Origin: Daphnia pulex
Lineage: Eukaryota > Arthropoda > Branchiopoda > Diplostraca > Daphniidae
Assembly (NCBI RefSeq): GCF_021134715.1
Contig: NC_060027.1
Location: forward strand, 1,674,001-1,738,000
Reading direction: 5' to 3'
DNA length: 64,000 bases
The notes beneath the pieces are model-generated. The model was not told the DNA's origin, did not search any database, and was given only the letters and a program-made list of their open reading frames with translations. The translations under genes and the position numbers were made by a program. Shown here piece by piece: positions 25,701 to 36,550 of the stretch; the first letter of the stretch is position 1, and each line of letters opens with the position of its first letter.

Positions 25701-28700
25701 AATCCGCATGAGCAGCAGCTCGTCCATCTTTGAGACGGGCTCGGGGGTCCGGCCGCTCGTCTCGAAAGATTCCAACTGGACATTGTCGTCGACGAGCAGC
25801 TCGGCGTCTTCCACGGCCTCGCAGGCCGCTCTGGCCGTCCAGCAGTCGTCGGAGCAGAGCAATCCGGTCGAGCGGGCCGAGAAGCTGCTGGCCGTCCTCA
25901 AACATCGCCTTTTCAGTGCCCAGCTCAACAGTTACAAGAGCATCCGCATGCAGCCTAAGAGCAACAGCAGCGAAATACGCCGGAGTCTCGTCATGCCCGG
26001 CCAACAGCCGGCAGAAGCGGCCCTTCCGGCCCGGCCTAGCACCTTGTCTTTCTGTCCCAGCGCCCCAGTCAGCAATAAAGAAACGGGCGTCGTGACGTCC
26101 GCCAACGATCCGTCCACTCCGTCGGTCCGCGCCTTGGTCCAAGTCCTTGAAAAACGAGTGGGCAATCCGCTTCCGTCCAGCAGCAGCAGCAGTTTGGAGA
26201 AGCCGGACAAGTCCCCTCGACCTCCGCTGCCCCTGGCCCCTGGACTGGTTCGATCCATCCGCAACGCGGCCGCCACCTCGGGCGACAGCAGCAACGACAG
26301 TCCGGCCAGCAAGGACGAAGGCTACTCGACCATGTCCAGTGACGTCCAGGTGGATTCCTCGTCTTCCAGCTCGTCGTCTTTCATCGCTTCCGGCTGCTCG
26401 TCGCCGGCCACGCTGCGCCGCAGCGCCAGCGGATCGACGCCCAGCTCGACCACCCGCTCACTGCCCATTGCCAAACGCAAGACGCTGCTCAACTCGTCTT
26501 CCAGTTCCAGTTCCAGTTGCTCGGCCTATTCGTCGTCCTTGTCTTCCTCCTCTTCCGACTCGCGTCCATCCCAACCCAATCGCTCCATTTCCCTCCAGGA
26601 AACGCATTCCGGCGCCGTTGGACTGGAAGAGCTGAAAGAAGAAGCGTCGGACGAGACGAACGAAGACGCTGGAGGCGGCAGCGGCGGCGGCAGATGTCCA
26701 GCAGACTCGTCGGTGGCGCCATCCAGCAGCCAATTTTCCGACTACGGCGCATCCTCTTTCAAACGTGGTAATTTTGAATTGAATTTCAATTAAATTAATT
26801 TACAGACGAACAATTATTAAAAAAATTCTCGACACGATCTTATAGAATGGCCAGGTGTCCAGTTGGGAACGTTGTGTGAAGACTGGTCGCCCAGCTCGGT
26901 GGCCAGTGATTCCGAGGATGTCGAAAGTGACAGGGACGGATTGTTTTCACGTGCCACCAACCAAGAAGAACAAGGTAAACATTTCCACCAGGATTTGACT
27001 GGACAAGTTTTTGTTTTTTGTTTTTCTAACTGAATGATTTTGGTTGTCCCAGGTTTGCCCAAGTGGAAGTCGGATGACGAATTGTACAAAGCCGATCAGG
27101 AGGAGGACGTGGTGGCCGGTGAAGAAAGTTGGAAGACGCTGGACTTGAGGAACAAATCGCAGCAGTCGGAACACGACTCGCAACATCCGCTGAGGAGGAG
27201 CCGGGCCCAAGTTCAACTCTCCACCGATCCGGCGTCCAGCGGTGCCAACAGTTCAGTTCCGCCATTGCCCCGCGGCGAACGTGGGCGGGTGCCGCCCAAT
27301 TACAGCGAGCACGAAATGGAGGACTGGATCCTGGACGACCGGGAACACGAACCTTCGCCCTCCGAGTCGGAGGAAACGAACGGAGCGACGGCCTTGCCGG
27401 CCATCAGCGAAAACAGTTACGAGTCGGATGGAGATGACGAGGAGGAGGAGGAAGAAGAAGAAGAACTTTTCGTCCCCGAGATTTACAGTCCGGCCTGTGA
27501 CCTGGCGGAGCAGGAAGCGGCTGAAAGTGAAGCGGAAGAGGATGAAGAAGAAGACGACGACGATGCGGAAGAAGAGAGTCTGGACACGGAGTTCACCCGC
27601 GACTATTACAGACTAGTCAAATTCGAATCCAACCGGAGTCTGGCCAACTCTGAAAAATACGATCACTGCCCGCCGGGAACCGAGACGGCCTCGTCGGACT
27701 CGTCTGCCGCCGGATTGCTGCTGCCTCCGCCCGATCGGCAAGTGGCCCTGCAGACGGTGCTGGATTTTATTGCCGAACAGCAGCGCTACTGCGCCATCCG
27801 CGAGACGGCCGACGCCGTCACTCCCGAACTGCCGCACCCCAACGGCCTGGATAAGGATCATCCATCCATCGCTAGCAGCACGCTGCATCAGTTGCGTCAC
27901 CTGATTGCCGACGACGACAGTTCCAGGGAGGAGGACAGCAGCGACGACGAAGGAGCCATCGGCCGAGACGGCGCTGTTCTCCACAGCGGATTCTCGACCA
28001 ATTGGATGCCCGTCCACGGCAGCCGGGTGGAACTTGTCGATTTGAACAACGCCGAGGTGCGTAGATGAAATTATAGTTTTAAAATTATTTTTTAATTTAA
28101 TTAATGGCGGATTTTGATAATTGACGCAGGTGAGAGCTTCGATGTTGGAGAAGCTGTTCCGGTCTTCGTCCAGTTCCAGCCTGAACGAGTCCAGTTCTTC
28201 CGATTCCTTCGAAGGTATTGGATGATTTCAATTATCCCTGGGCTTCTTAATCGCAACAAGATATTGGATCCAGATTGTTTTGTTTGATTTGACGTGAATA
28301 TGTTCATGATGCACCTCCCCCGTTGACTATTTTTGCAAAGTTCCTCCGCAATTGGATTGGAAAGGTTTCTAAAGTACAAACTGACGGATTTTTTCGTGTA
28401 TTGACGTTTTGTTATTTCATCAAGTTTTAACTCGAGAAAAAAAAAGGTTCTGGTAAGAGAATGCGGTTGGAATTGATTTCATTTCATTTTTAAACGAATT
28501 TTCGATCCATCACGATCAGTTCACTTTATGATTGAATTGGTTAAATGTAGAAAGTCTTGTTGTATTAATTAGATTTAAAAAGTCCTGTTAACTAATTTAA
28601 GTCAATCCTTGCGTTACAGGAAATGAAGGGCGAGGAAATGTCGAGAGCAGCGAGGATTCTTGTCCGCCACCCATTGCCAGTCCATCAGCGACCGAGGAAA

Positions 28701-28711
28701 GTCAATGCTAA
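13721..28711 (+). CDS. NCKAP5/NCKAP5L-type coiled-coil scaffold, 1494 aa, 10 exons
   Basis: Exons: 13721-13800, 17693-19052, 24296-24402, 24483-24552, 25119-25352, 25444-26767, 26846-26974, 27053-28056, 28130-28214, 28620-28711; total 4485 nt, phases close. The first 480 residues are Ser/Pro/Gly/Ala-rich and disordered. A coiled coil spans about residues 505-660; within it FDKCLDEIANHVVQALISQK is followed by CRRLRSQVSDLEQRN, which matches the conserved block I recall in NCKAP5 and NCKAP5L (CLDEVANQVVQALLTQK, then RVFDLEQQN). Those proteins associate with microtubules and centrosomes. The rest is Ser-rich with an acidic run (DDEEEEEEEEEELF) near residue 1230 and a conserved-looking MLEKLFRSSSSSSLNE close to the C terminus. 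Upstream of the start is a long pyrimidine-rich leader; ATG 13721 is the first in frame with exon 2. A poly(A)-signal-like AATAAA lies about 15 bases after the stop. The two long introns are described separately. Confidence 0.85.
13801..17692 (+). other. Intron 1 of the NCKAP5-type gene, low-complexity rich
   Basis: A 3.9-kb intron dense in (GA)n, (GT)n, (GTT)n, poly-T and CTG runs, for example the GTTG repeat at about 14146-14168 and GA runs near 15286 and 15303. A TATATAAA followed by CAGTCAGTC at about 16999-17018 resembles a core promoter, but the spacing is too short to be convincing. No coding exon was recognised. Confidence 0.5.
19839..19888. repeat. Perfect GC-rich inverted repeat (18-bp stem, 14-nt loop)
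   Basis: The arm at 19839-19856 is the exact reverse complement of 19871-19888, separated by 14 bases. It is transcribed as part of intron 2. A stem this long and GC-rich is very unlikely by chance, but an assembly or cloning fold-back artefact is possible. Confidence 0.85.
20249..20276 (+). promoter_or_regulatory. TATA-like run followed by a CRE palindrome
   Basis: GTATATATAG is followed 10 bases later by the full CRE/ATF palindrome TGACGTCA at 20269-20276. It could mark an internal promoter or enhancer in intron 2 that drives a shorter isoform starting at the coiled-coil exons; this is inference. Confidence 0.35.
20892..20931. repeat. Near-perfect 40-bp palindrome centred on GATCGATC
   Basis: A purine-rich arm (G-run with GAGAG) is followed without a loop by its pyrimidine-rich complement, centred at 20911/20912. 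About 19 of 20 positions pair. It lies inside intron 2. Confidence 0.75.
21924..21937 (-). promoter_or_regulatory. CTCF-like motif in intron 2
   Basis: The reverse strand reads CGCCACTAGATGAC, matching the CCACTAGATGGC core except for one base. Confidence 0.3.
24677..24708. repeat. Small inverted repeat in intron 4
   Basis: CGAGTTAAACG at 24677-24687 pairs perfectly with CGTTTAACTCG at 24698-24708, leaving a 10-base loop. It lies in the 566-bp intron before the main coiled-coil exon. Confidence 0.7.
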
Positions 28712-29848
28712 ACGGAAGAAGAAACAAAATAAAACAAAAGAACAAACACAATGCAAACAATTAACCCGTGGAGGAAAAACAAAGGTGAACCTGGAAGAAG
28801 AAAAAATCATTTCGCGCTATTATTAAAATTCATCGGCTTCAATTTGATTGAAAATGAACCAAAATGATTAACAAATTGAATTGAAGTTAAGACAAATAAC
28901 TCGTCGTCGTCTCGTCACAGGGTGCGGAAGATTAAAAAATTGACAAAAATTAAAGAATGTACCTGTTTGTGATTTTGTTTTCCTTTTCTGTTGTTACAAG
29001 TTATGTTGCAACTTAACTTGTATTTTCTTCCCCCCCCCCACCTTCCCTACCACCTTCACATTTCTATTTTTGTTTCTTCCTCTCGCGAAATTCAATTCAT
29101 AATGTCGTCTGTCGTTGTGATACTTGTCTTATAATTATTTTCGTTACATGAATTTCTTTTTATATTAACACGGCCATCCCTTCAAACGCAGCTGGCCAGA
29201 GTGTGTACAAAAAGTGTAATTACTGATCCAAAAAACAAGCATAAACAATAGAACAAGTGAATGTGTGAACATGATTGCGTCTCTTTGTTATTGTTTTTCC
29301 CGAGTTTAAAAAAGAACAAGTAATGATAAGATTGAATTCTTTTCCATTCTTTAATTATATTCATATATATCTTTACTTTTTTGCTTTGTAATTAACTAGG
29401 TTTTTATTGGATTGTGCAGTGTGCTGCTTCGTATTTATTTAAACTTCTATTCGAATTTTTGAATTGAGCGGGAAAATTGATTGCGATATTCCTCGTCAGA
29501 GGCGCTGTAGTACAGAATCATGAATCATCGTGGGCGGGATTATTTGGGAATAACGCCAACGGCATACGGCAAGGACCAAGGTGCCGGACAGGGGACAGTC
29601 GGTTTTTGTCTGAATCGATGGCAGGACGTCGACTCGACAAATAATAATAATAAAAAATAATGTATCGGTTAATTTTGAGCATGTTTTGAGTAACATTATT
29701 GGCTCTTGACATTTTAGGTGAGTCATAAAACTTTATCTCAATGCAATAGTTGTTGTTTTATCTACGTGAATGTCCTCCTCTTAGTCGCCACATGCCAATT
29801 TCGTTGTTCTCTCCTTGACCAGATTTCTTTTTCTCTCATTTCAAGAAA
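28712..29848. other. Intergenic: 3' UTR of the NCKAP5-type gene and promoter side of the oxygenase-like gene
   Basis: No coding stretch supported. The left part is A-rich and likely 3' UTR. A CTCF-like GTCAGAGGCGCTG lies at about 29495-29507, roughly 350 bp before the start codon of the next gene. Confidence 0.5.
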
Positions 29849-32729
29849 ATGGGTGAGACTTTTAAAGATGTTGTGGAGGTGGCCATACACTCCAAACTTG
29901 ATTCACTGTCAACGAATTGTCAGTTTGCAGCAAGTTTGAGGCTGGATAACAAAGAGTTCGCCAACAAAACAAAATGTGAAGACATGACTGTACCTGTTTC
30001 CCTTGAAGTAAGTGATTTAATCTATGTTGTTCTAAGGGAAATTTCAACAAAACTGTTTGCATTTAATAGAAGCTGAAAAAGCTAGCACATGTGATTTCTA
30101 AAGGAAGTACTAAACCAGACCCAACAGACAGATCCACACACTTCTTGAAGTTAAAGAAATTGTGGCAGATTAGTGGACAAGAAATGTTAAAAGCAAATGG
30201 ATTCACTGCTCTAGTCGAAAAGTATTCCGAGACTCTGCCAGAATTAACCAACAAAATGTTACGTCTTATGGACCTGGACCCTCTAGCATTTAAAGTGAAA
30301 TCAACCTTGCAGTCTGTCATCATTTGTGGAACTGGTAGCTCTTTAAAAGGTTCCTTCAGTGAAGAGAAAGGTACGTTTTAAAATTCTATCCATAATTTAC
30401 TGTCCAAAATGAATAATATTTTATTTCTCTTTTACTTGAAGGAGGATTCATGAAAATGATATTACAAATCCCAGTTGAAGGTGGCCACGAAGGAGGTCGA
30501 ATCAAAGTGGAACTCAATGATCAAATTCGTTTGTTTAACGTTTGCGATGGAAGTGATCTTTATTACCACCTGACTACTTTTTACTCGGATTGCGATCACA
30601 CGTTTGAAGAGGTCAAGTTTGGCTGCCGATTGGCCATGATCTTCGACCTGGAACTTGAAACTACTCCTCTCCTATCCTCCCTATCGCCGTCTGCGGATCT
30701 CCAGACCTTTCTAGCCGTCAACGACGTTCAAGAGACTCTTGCCCAGTGGGCCTCAACGGAGAATCCTAGTAAGCTGGTCCTTCTCCTCGAGCATCGCTAC
30801 GCCCCGTCTGAGCTCAATTTTGGCCGCTTGAAAGGTAAAGATCGCCTTCTAGTTCGGCTCCTTCTCTCCGTTGGCACTGTCGACATGTATCTGTCCCACT
30901 TGCGGAAATCTGCCTGCGGGTCGTCTAACGAGACTCTCTCGGAAGAGGAGAGCATGGAAACCGATGAGGAGAATTCGGTAACGCAGCGTCCCGTTGCCAA
31001 CTGTTTGTGCTGCCTTCAAAAACGTTGCAAATGTCTACGCCGCGACTCACAGACAGTCTCTGACGGCGTCCTGCCCGATATTGGAGTCGATGTCGAGATT
31101 ACGAGCTTGACCTGTCTCGACGGTCGAATCCTAGAATGCAGCCCCTTCCTTAACGTCGATATCGATGCGGATGTCATCCCTTTCAATCACAGTCTCTACA
31201 CGGTCGAGCCTGAAGGGCCTCTCCTGGATTCTGATTTCATGGAAATGAGTGGCGACTTTTTCGACCCGAGTAACTTGCGCTATGTCTATCATACTCGATC
31301 CGTCCTTGTGATTAGCCCCCAAAAATCCTTGGACCTGATGCTCAGTTGCAATTTCACTGTTGCACTGGATCAACTGGAGGCCAACCCGAGCATCTTAGCC
31401 TTGAATCGAGTGATAACATTCTGCGAGGATTTTCCAGACGAAGTTTGGCTGGAGGCCGTCGACCGGGCAGAGAGAACACGGCGTCTGGTGTCCATGTGCC
31501 TTCGACTCAATGCCAAATTCAACGGTCGGAGGTTACTGCGTGTGTTGTCCAACAACTTCCCCGGACAGCCTATCCAGTACGAAGGGTTGAGGAGCAAAGC
31601 GGTTGCCATCGGAGTGGCCCGTCTGATCAAAAAGATCGGAGTGACCGCTTCGGATTTGACCAACGACCTCGTCTGTGAGCGTCGGGCCTTGGAGCAAATC
31701 GAAAATTTCGCCCACTTGATCATGGAACTTTATAACATCGACTTGAAAGACATGGCTGGAAACCTCGGCAGCAAATGTGTCACTTTTCTCTACTCCCAGT
31801 CTAAGAATTTGATGCCCAGCCTGTCGGTTTCCACCCTCGTTACCTGTGCCGCCATGGTCTTCCGCATGCACGAGGAGAATCCCGTCAGTGGCTTTTTCAC
31901 GCTCTACAAGTTCAGCGATGGCCTCAAGTTGCTTCCTCTGCCTGTGCTCTTCTTCGTCATCGATGGAATCCAGACGACTTGCCGATCCCACCTTGACAGT
32001 AGCCAAGAATGCCAGAGAATGCAGCAGGGTCTGCACAGGAAGCTGCTCACCTACTATCTCCCGGAAGCCTTGGCTGCCGAGATCATGTTTTTTTATCTCA
32101 AACTGAACGACGCCATTTTACTCAAGAAAATTACTCAAGACCTTGTTTATCAGACAAACTTTGACGCCATCAAAATGATCGTCGCTTCCCCTGACGTCTG
32201 GAACCAGGCTTTAGCCACCACGGGCGGAAAATGGGCGCTCAACTGGCTGGTCTCTACCCGCATCAATTACCTCGAGGGCTTGCGCCTGCCCGTGTTCAGT
32301 TGGATCCAGGACTATGCCATTGTCGATGATTGCCCTCCCTTGAAGAATTTTCTTCATTCGTCCGAGATCAGAATCACTTTCCCCGGATTCACCAGCCAAC
32401 AAGCGGCGGAGGCGTGGTGCGAGGAGCACTTTGGACCCGATCAGCTGGAAGACGCATACAGCGCCAAAACGGAAATCAAAGGCCAAGGCACGAAATTTGA
32501 ATGCGTCGTCATCAAGACTCGCGATTTGCATTGGCATCACGTCAAGTTGTTTCACGAATCGCGCACCGAATTGCTGGAGCTTCGGGATCGACGACTCCGC
32601 CGACTACCGGCCGAAGAATGTGAATCCAAAGTTCATGTCGTCAAAATATCTCTGAACGATCCGATGTCACCTGAATCTACCTCGCGCGCCTCATCTCTTC
32701 CGCCTTCCAAACGACTCCGCCGTATGTGA
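29849..32729 (+). CDS. 2OG-Fe(II)-oxygenase-like protein, 915 aa
   Basis: Three exons: 29849-30007, 30070-30370, 30442-32729 (2748 nt, phases close); the last is unusually long. Near residues 155-225 the sequence reads GSF, then MILQIPVEGGHEGGRIKV, LTTFYSDCDHTFEEV, GCRLAMIFDLELE, followed by LLLEHRYAP and FGRLKGKD. I recall the same order (HEGG, YSDCEHEV, GHRLTLTYNL, LEHxY, LKGxD) in a large family of uncharacterised fungal and protist proteins with a double-stranded beta-helix 2-oxoglutarate/iron fold. The candidate ligands His (HEGG), His (DCDH) and Arg (GCR) are present; which acid completes the iron site is unclear. The remaining 650 residues have no recognised domain. It could be cytosolic, as no signal peptide or membrane segment is visible, and the C terminus is basic (PSKRLRRM). 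Function unknown. Confidence 0.75.
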
Positions 32730-33628
32730 CGGCCTTCAAGGAAATGAATTCAAAATCTCTTCTTCTTATCTCGTCATTTTCAAAATCGGTAAAACCTTTT
32801 CAATATGCATAACATTTCACGTTTGTATTTTTCTCTTATTTTTTTTTCTTTTTTCTTTTCGGAAAGTTGGTTGAAAAGTATCTTGTGTTTTCTTGTGTCT
32901 AATCGTTTTATTCCGTGTTTAATTTGGTGTGTTGATGAGAACCCAGTTGCGATCCTTGGTTAGAAAAGTCGCGAATAATTGAAATTGATTTTTATCGCCG
33001 GAGCGAAAATGTTTCAACAGATTTTTTTCTTTCTTTTTGGGAATACAGAAAATCTTTTCCACATTTCATTGATTTGGGTTTTTCAAAAGTTTGACATTTA
33101 TTTCAGGTCTATGCCGTGGACTTTGGTTTGTAGCGATAAAGATGAAATGTCAAGTGGGAGCCATCAGTGTCAGTACCGATCAAATAAGATGAAGAGAGTA
33201 AAGACTAAACGGTTACATGATTAATCTTTTGCCGGACTTTTTCTTTGTGTCAATAGGAAAACCAGCTATCCGCTGACGGGTGTGGACAAAACGACATCAC
33301 TCATACAGTAGGAACTTGGCTGCTCTGCAGGTTTCTAATGTGTCAATCACAACTCGCGCGGTGTGTTTACAAGCGCTGGAACTATCTGGGATGATAAGAA
33401 CTTTCATTACAGCAAAGGGATGTTATCTCGATTTTGTGCATACCAAGCCACTGGTGTAATGGCGTCTCGATAAGACGACCAATTTCTTTCTTTATTAAAT
33501 TTTAATTTTTTTTTAAAACATTGAATGCTGTCGAATGTGTGCTTTAAGTGTAAGTATCGAATTCTATATGCTATTTGATTTTAGATATTAACATTGGAAA
33601 TCATGGTGTGATGTTTTTGACTTGTCTG
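32730..33628. other. Intergenic between converging genes
   Basis: Contains the 3' UTR of the oxygenase-like gene and, on the other strand, that of the LRR gene. No gene or repeat was recognised. Confidence 0.55.
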
Positions 33629-35878
33629 TTAGTAACCCTTTCGCGTTGTAGTCGTAGATTTGCCTTGGGTTGGCTGCTTGTTGGACTTTGCTGTGTTATT
33701 TGCGGGGTTTGTGTAAGCGGCCCCCGTAGACTGCACGTACAACTTGCCTCCAGGTCCTTGAACAATGGCTGGAATATTGGCTCGAGGCAATGTTGTAGGT
33801 ACCTGAGGAGTGGGGCCGTAATTCGATCGAGGCACTCCTGTTAAGGTATTGCTGTCAAAACAAAATCATTTATTCACCGAAATCTAATTTTTTTTTTTAA
33901 TCGAGCACATACTTCACTGGGATCGGAGGAGGACCACTTCGAGCACTGAAAGCGTCGGATCTTACGGACGCCAAAGATTCTCTCCTACGCCTACATTATT
34001 CAGGAATATCAAACATGGTAATTGAACTTGTTGAGATATTGAAGTTAGCGGACGCTGTTAATGTACTGACTTGCGTGAATTCTTGGCGATGACCATGTAG
34101 ATGCATCCGATGATCAGGATCAACACGATCAGAGCAACAAGACCACAGGTAATGTACAACAAGAGTTGAGTGTTTGTGTCGTTATTAGGTGGTCCGATAG
34201 TCGTCGAAATTGTTCCCGTACTAGTTGAAGTTGTGGCTGTCGTCCTAGTCGTCTCAACTGTTGTAGTAGTTGTCGTTGTTGGGGCTTCAGTGGTCGGAAT
34301 TTCAGTCGTGGTTGGGATTTCTGTAGTTGGAATTTCAGTCGTGGTTGGGGGTGTTGTAGTGGTTGGGGGTGTTGTAGTGGTTAGGGGTGTTGTAGTGGTT
34401 AGGGGTGTTGTAGTGGTTGGGGGCTCAGTCGTAGAAGTAGTTGCAGGGCTGGGCGTGATAACAGCACAGATGGAGCCGTATTCGCTAGGATCTAGCTCTT
34501 CAAAGGTAGTGCCATCCGCACAAGTTCCGCCAGACACATACTGCAACAATGTTGGGTTGTCTCGGATGAGCCAAGCCAATTGGCAGTTATCGCAAGTGAT
34601 GCCATCTTCAATAATCAGAACCCAAATTTTTAGTTAAACTGTCCGTTTAATAATCGTATTTCAGATTCTTACTTCCGGCAATTGAAACAAGTCCAGAGCC
34701 AGTCTGATTCATTTCGACGAGGACGTCCAAGAAAACTTCCCATTCGAACAAAGTCAACAAGTTGTTATCAAGTGGCACGATTGCTCCGCCGTAATTGCCT
34801 AAAAATAGAACGTGGCGTGATTAGTGTTAGGATAAATTTACCCCAAGGTGATCTGGCGTTGCTACCTGTACTGAAGGCGTTGTATGAAATGGTATTCACC
34901 ACGTTATTAGACAGGTTTAAGAATCGAACCGAGCGATCGTTTATAAAGCTGAACGCGTTTGAGTCGACAGAGTTTATCTGGTTATTCGACAAGTTGATGG
35001 AGGTCAAACTCAAGATATCGCCGATGTGTTTAGGGACGAGAGTAATCAACGGCGACTGGCGGATGTTCAAATTTGTAAGTGGGACGCTGGCGGTGGCTAA
35101 TGCGAGTAGTATGTTGTCAGCCACTGGGTTGTCGAGGTCGGTGTTTCCGACAAAGTTGAGTGTCTTCAACGCCGGAAGCTTAGCCGCTGGGAAACTAAAT
35201 AGCGAATTGTCAAAACCCAGACAGTTGTCGAAAGTTAACTGTTCGGCATTTCTTAGAATGGGTAGAGAGCTGATGGAGTTAATTCCACTCACAGTTGTCA
35301 ATCGGACGTTTACGATTCGCGTAAAGTTCTGGAGAAATAACCAGTTGAGTTGATCGATGTCGCAATCGGTGATGGAAAATTCCTGGGCATAGACGTTCGA
35401 CGTCCGGAAAGCTCTTAGACTAATGTCAAGGGTGGACCCAGATGGGCAGGTGGCAATTTCAATGATACGTGCGCGTTTGTCAGACAGCAGGTTGTCAATA
35501 ACTTTAATCAAGTCTGGACCGTCTGGTTGACCGGGTGTGGTGACAGCTGGTATTAAAGCGAATCGATTTATTACAGTCGCTGTTGAGTCCTGAAAAATCC
35601 TCTGAATTTCCTGGTTCGTAACTAAATCTCCTAAACATGTAATGTTCAGACTTCCTTGCCCAGTTTCTTCGCAAAAACACGGGGAGTAAATGGGTACACT
35701 CAATTCATTAAAACATCCTGACTGCTGGGCGTAATTTGAAGTGCACAAGCACATAAACAACACCTACACAACAACAACAAATTAGTAATTTTAATTTCGT
35801 TATAGTTAAAAAAAAAATTGACTTTAGAATGCATACCCAACTGAATACTGTCTTTGGAGAGAACACAAATGTCCACAT
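33629..35878 (-). CDS. LRR membrane protein with Thr-rich stalk, 633 aa (oplophorus-luciferin monooxygenase non-catalytic-subunit-like)
   Basis: Six exons: 35878-35837, 35763-34866, 34798-34673, 34605-34071, 33990-33913, 33851-33629 (1902 nt, phases close). A signal peptide is split across the first intron (MWTFVFSPKTVFSW then VLFMCLCTSNYAQ). Next is a Cys-bearing cap (CFCEETGQGSLNITC), an LRR ectodomain (for example SLTSINLSNNQINSVDSNAF) and a C-terminal LRR cap (GITCDNCQLAWLIRDNP). A Thr/Pro-rich mucin-like stalk of about 80 residues leads to one transmembrane helix (CGLVALIVLILIIGCIYMV) and a basic cytoplasmic tail of about 110 residues. Daphnia has many such genes under the luciferin-subunit name, which reflects only the LRR similarity. 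It is head-to-head with a paralog at 36551 that has the same exon plan and the same intron phases. Role is probably cell-surface binding or adhesion (inference). Confidence 0.87.
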
Positions 35879-36550
35879 TGCGCCCAACTAATCCGAATTA
35901 ATCCGAAATGTGCGATGTTTAGCTTGTCGAAGCTGCCGATCAAGTGACGTGATCTATAAAAATTGATCGACGGTTTGGCGTTTATTGAAACGTCTGCTCT
36001 CGTTCAAAGTCTTGCCCTGTATCAGTTTCTTCACACTTCCTACCAACTTATCGCTAGAAAGCGTCCAGAAAAGTTTTACGCCTGCCTCTGATAGAACGTT
36101 CCCTACCGTCGTGTCACTAAAGCCAAATAGATCTTTGAGTATTTGTGAACTGATAGCAACAAGATTGATTCCGTTCGTAAACCGTTTTTCCCCTTGACAC
36201 GGGGAATGAACGAGGAAAAAAAAAGAAAAGCTCTGAAGCCATATCAAATAATGACGCAAGCCCCTGAACAATTTAACAGAGCTCTCACGCGTCCTTCAAT
36301 TTGCCCTACCGACTAAAAAGATCAGGTGAAGATAAGACATTTTACAAATGGATTTTAACTAAACACCTTATTGATATTGTAATGTTAATAGTCGTCACAG
36401 CCTTATCCTTTGTCCAGCACCGGAGTCACGCAGCTACTACACCGAAGGGGTCGAGTCAGTTTAGGTGCATCATTGGACCAATAAAGCCGTGCAGTATCTA
36501 AAGTCGAATCAAATCCTTTGCGCGTTTCATTGACATTGTCCGTCTACGCC
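35879..36550. promoter_or_regulatory. Shared 672-bp upstream region of the head-to-head LRR pair
   Basis: The two LRR paralogs start 672 bp apart on opposite strands, so this interval probably carries both promoters. A 105-codon open frame on the minus strand (35954-36271) has no recognisable features and is not annotated as a gene. Confidence 0.5.

Noticed and set aside
25420-26142. 240-codon frame antisense to the NCKAP5-type exon
   Set aside because: Shadow of a GC-rich, Ser-rich coding exon; the plus frame carries the conserved block and proper splice phases.
35954-36271. 105-codon open frame on the minus strand between the LRR genes
   Set aside because: No signal peptide, domain or splice context; it lies in the shared upstream region and looks like chance.
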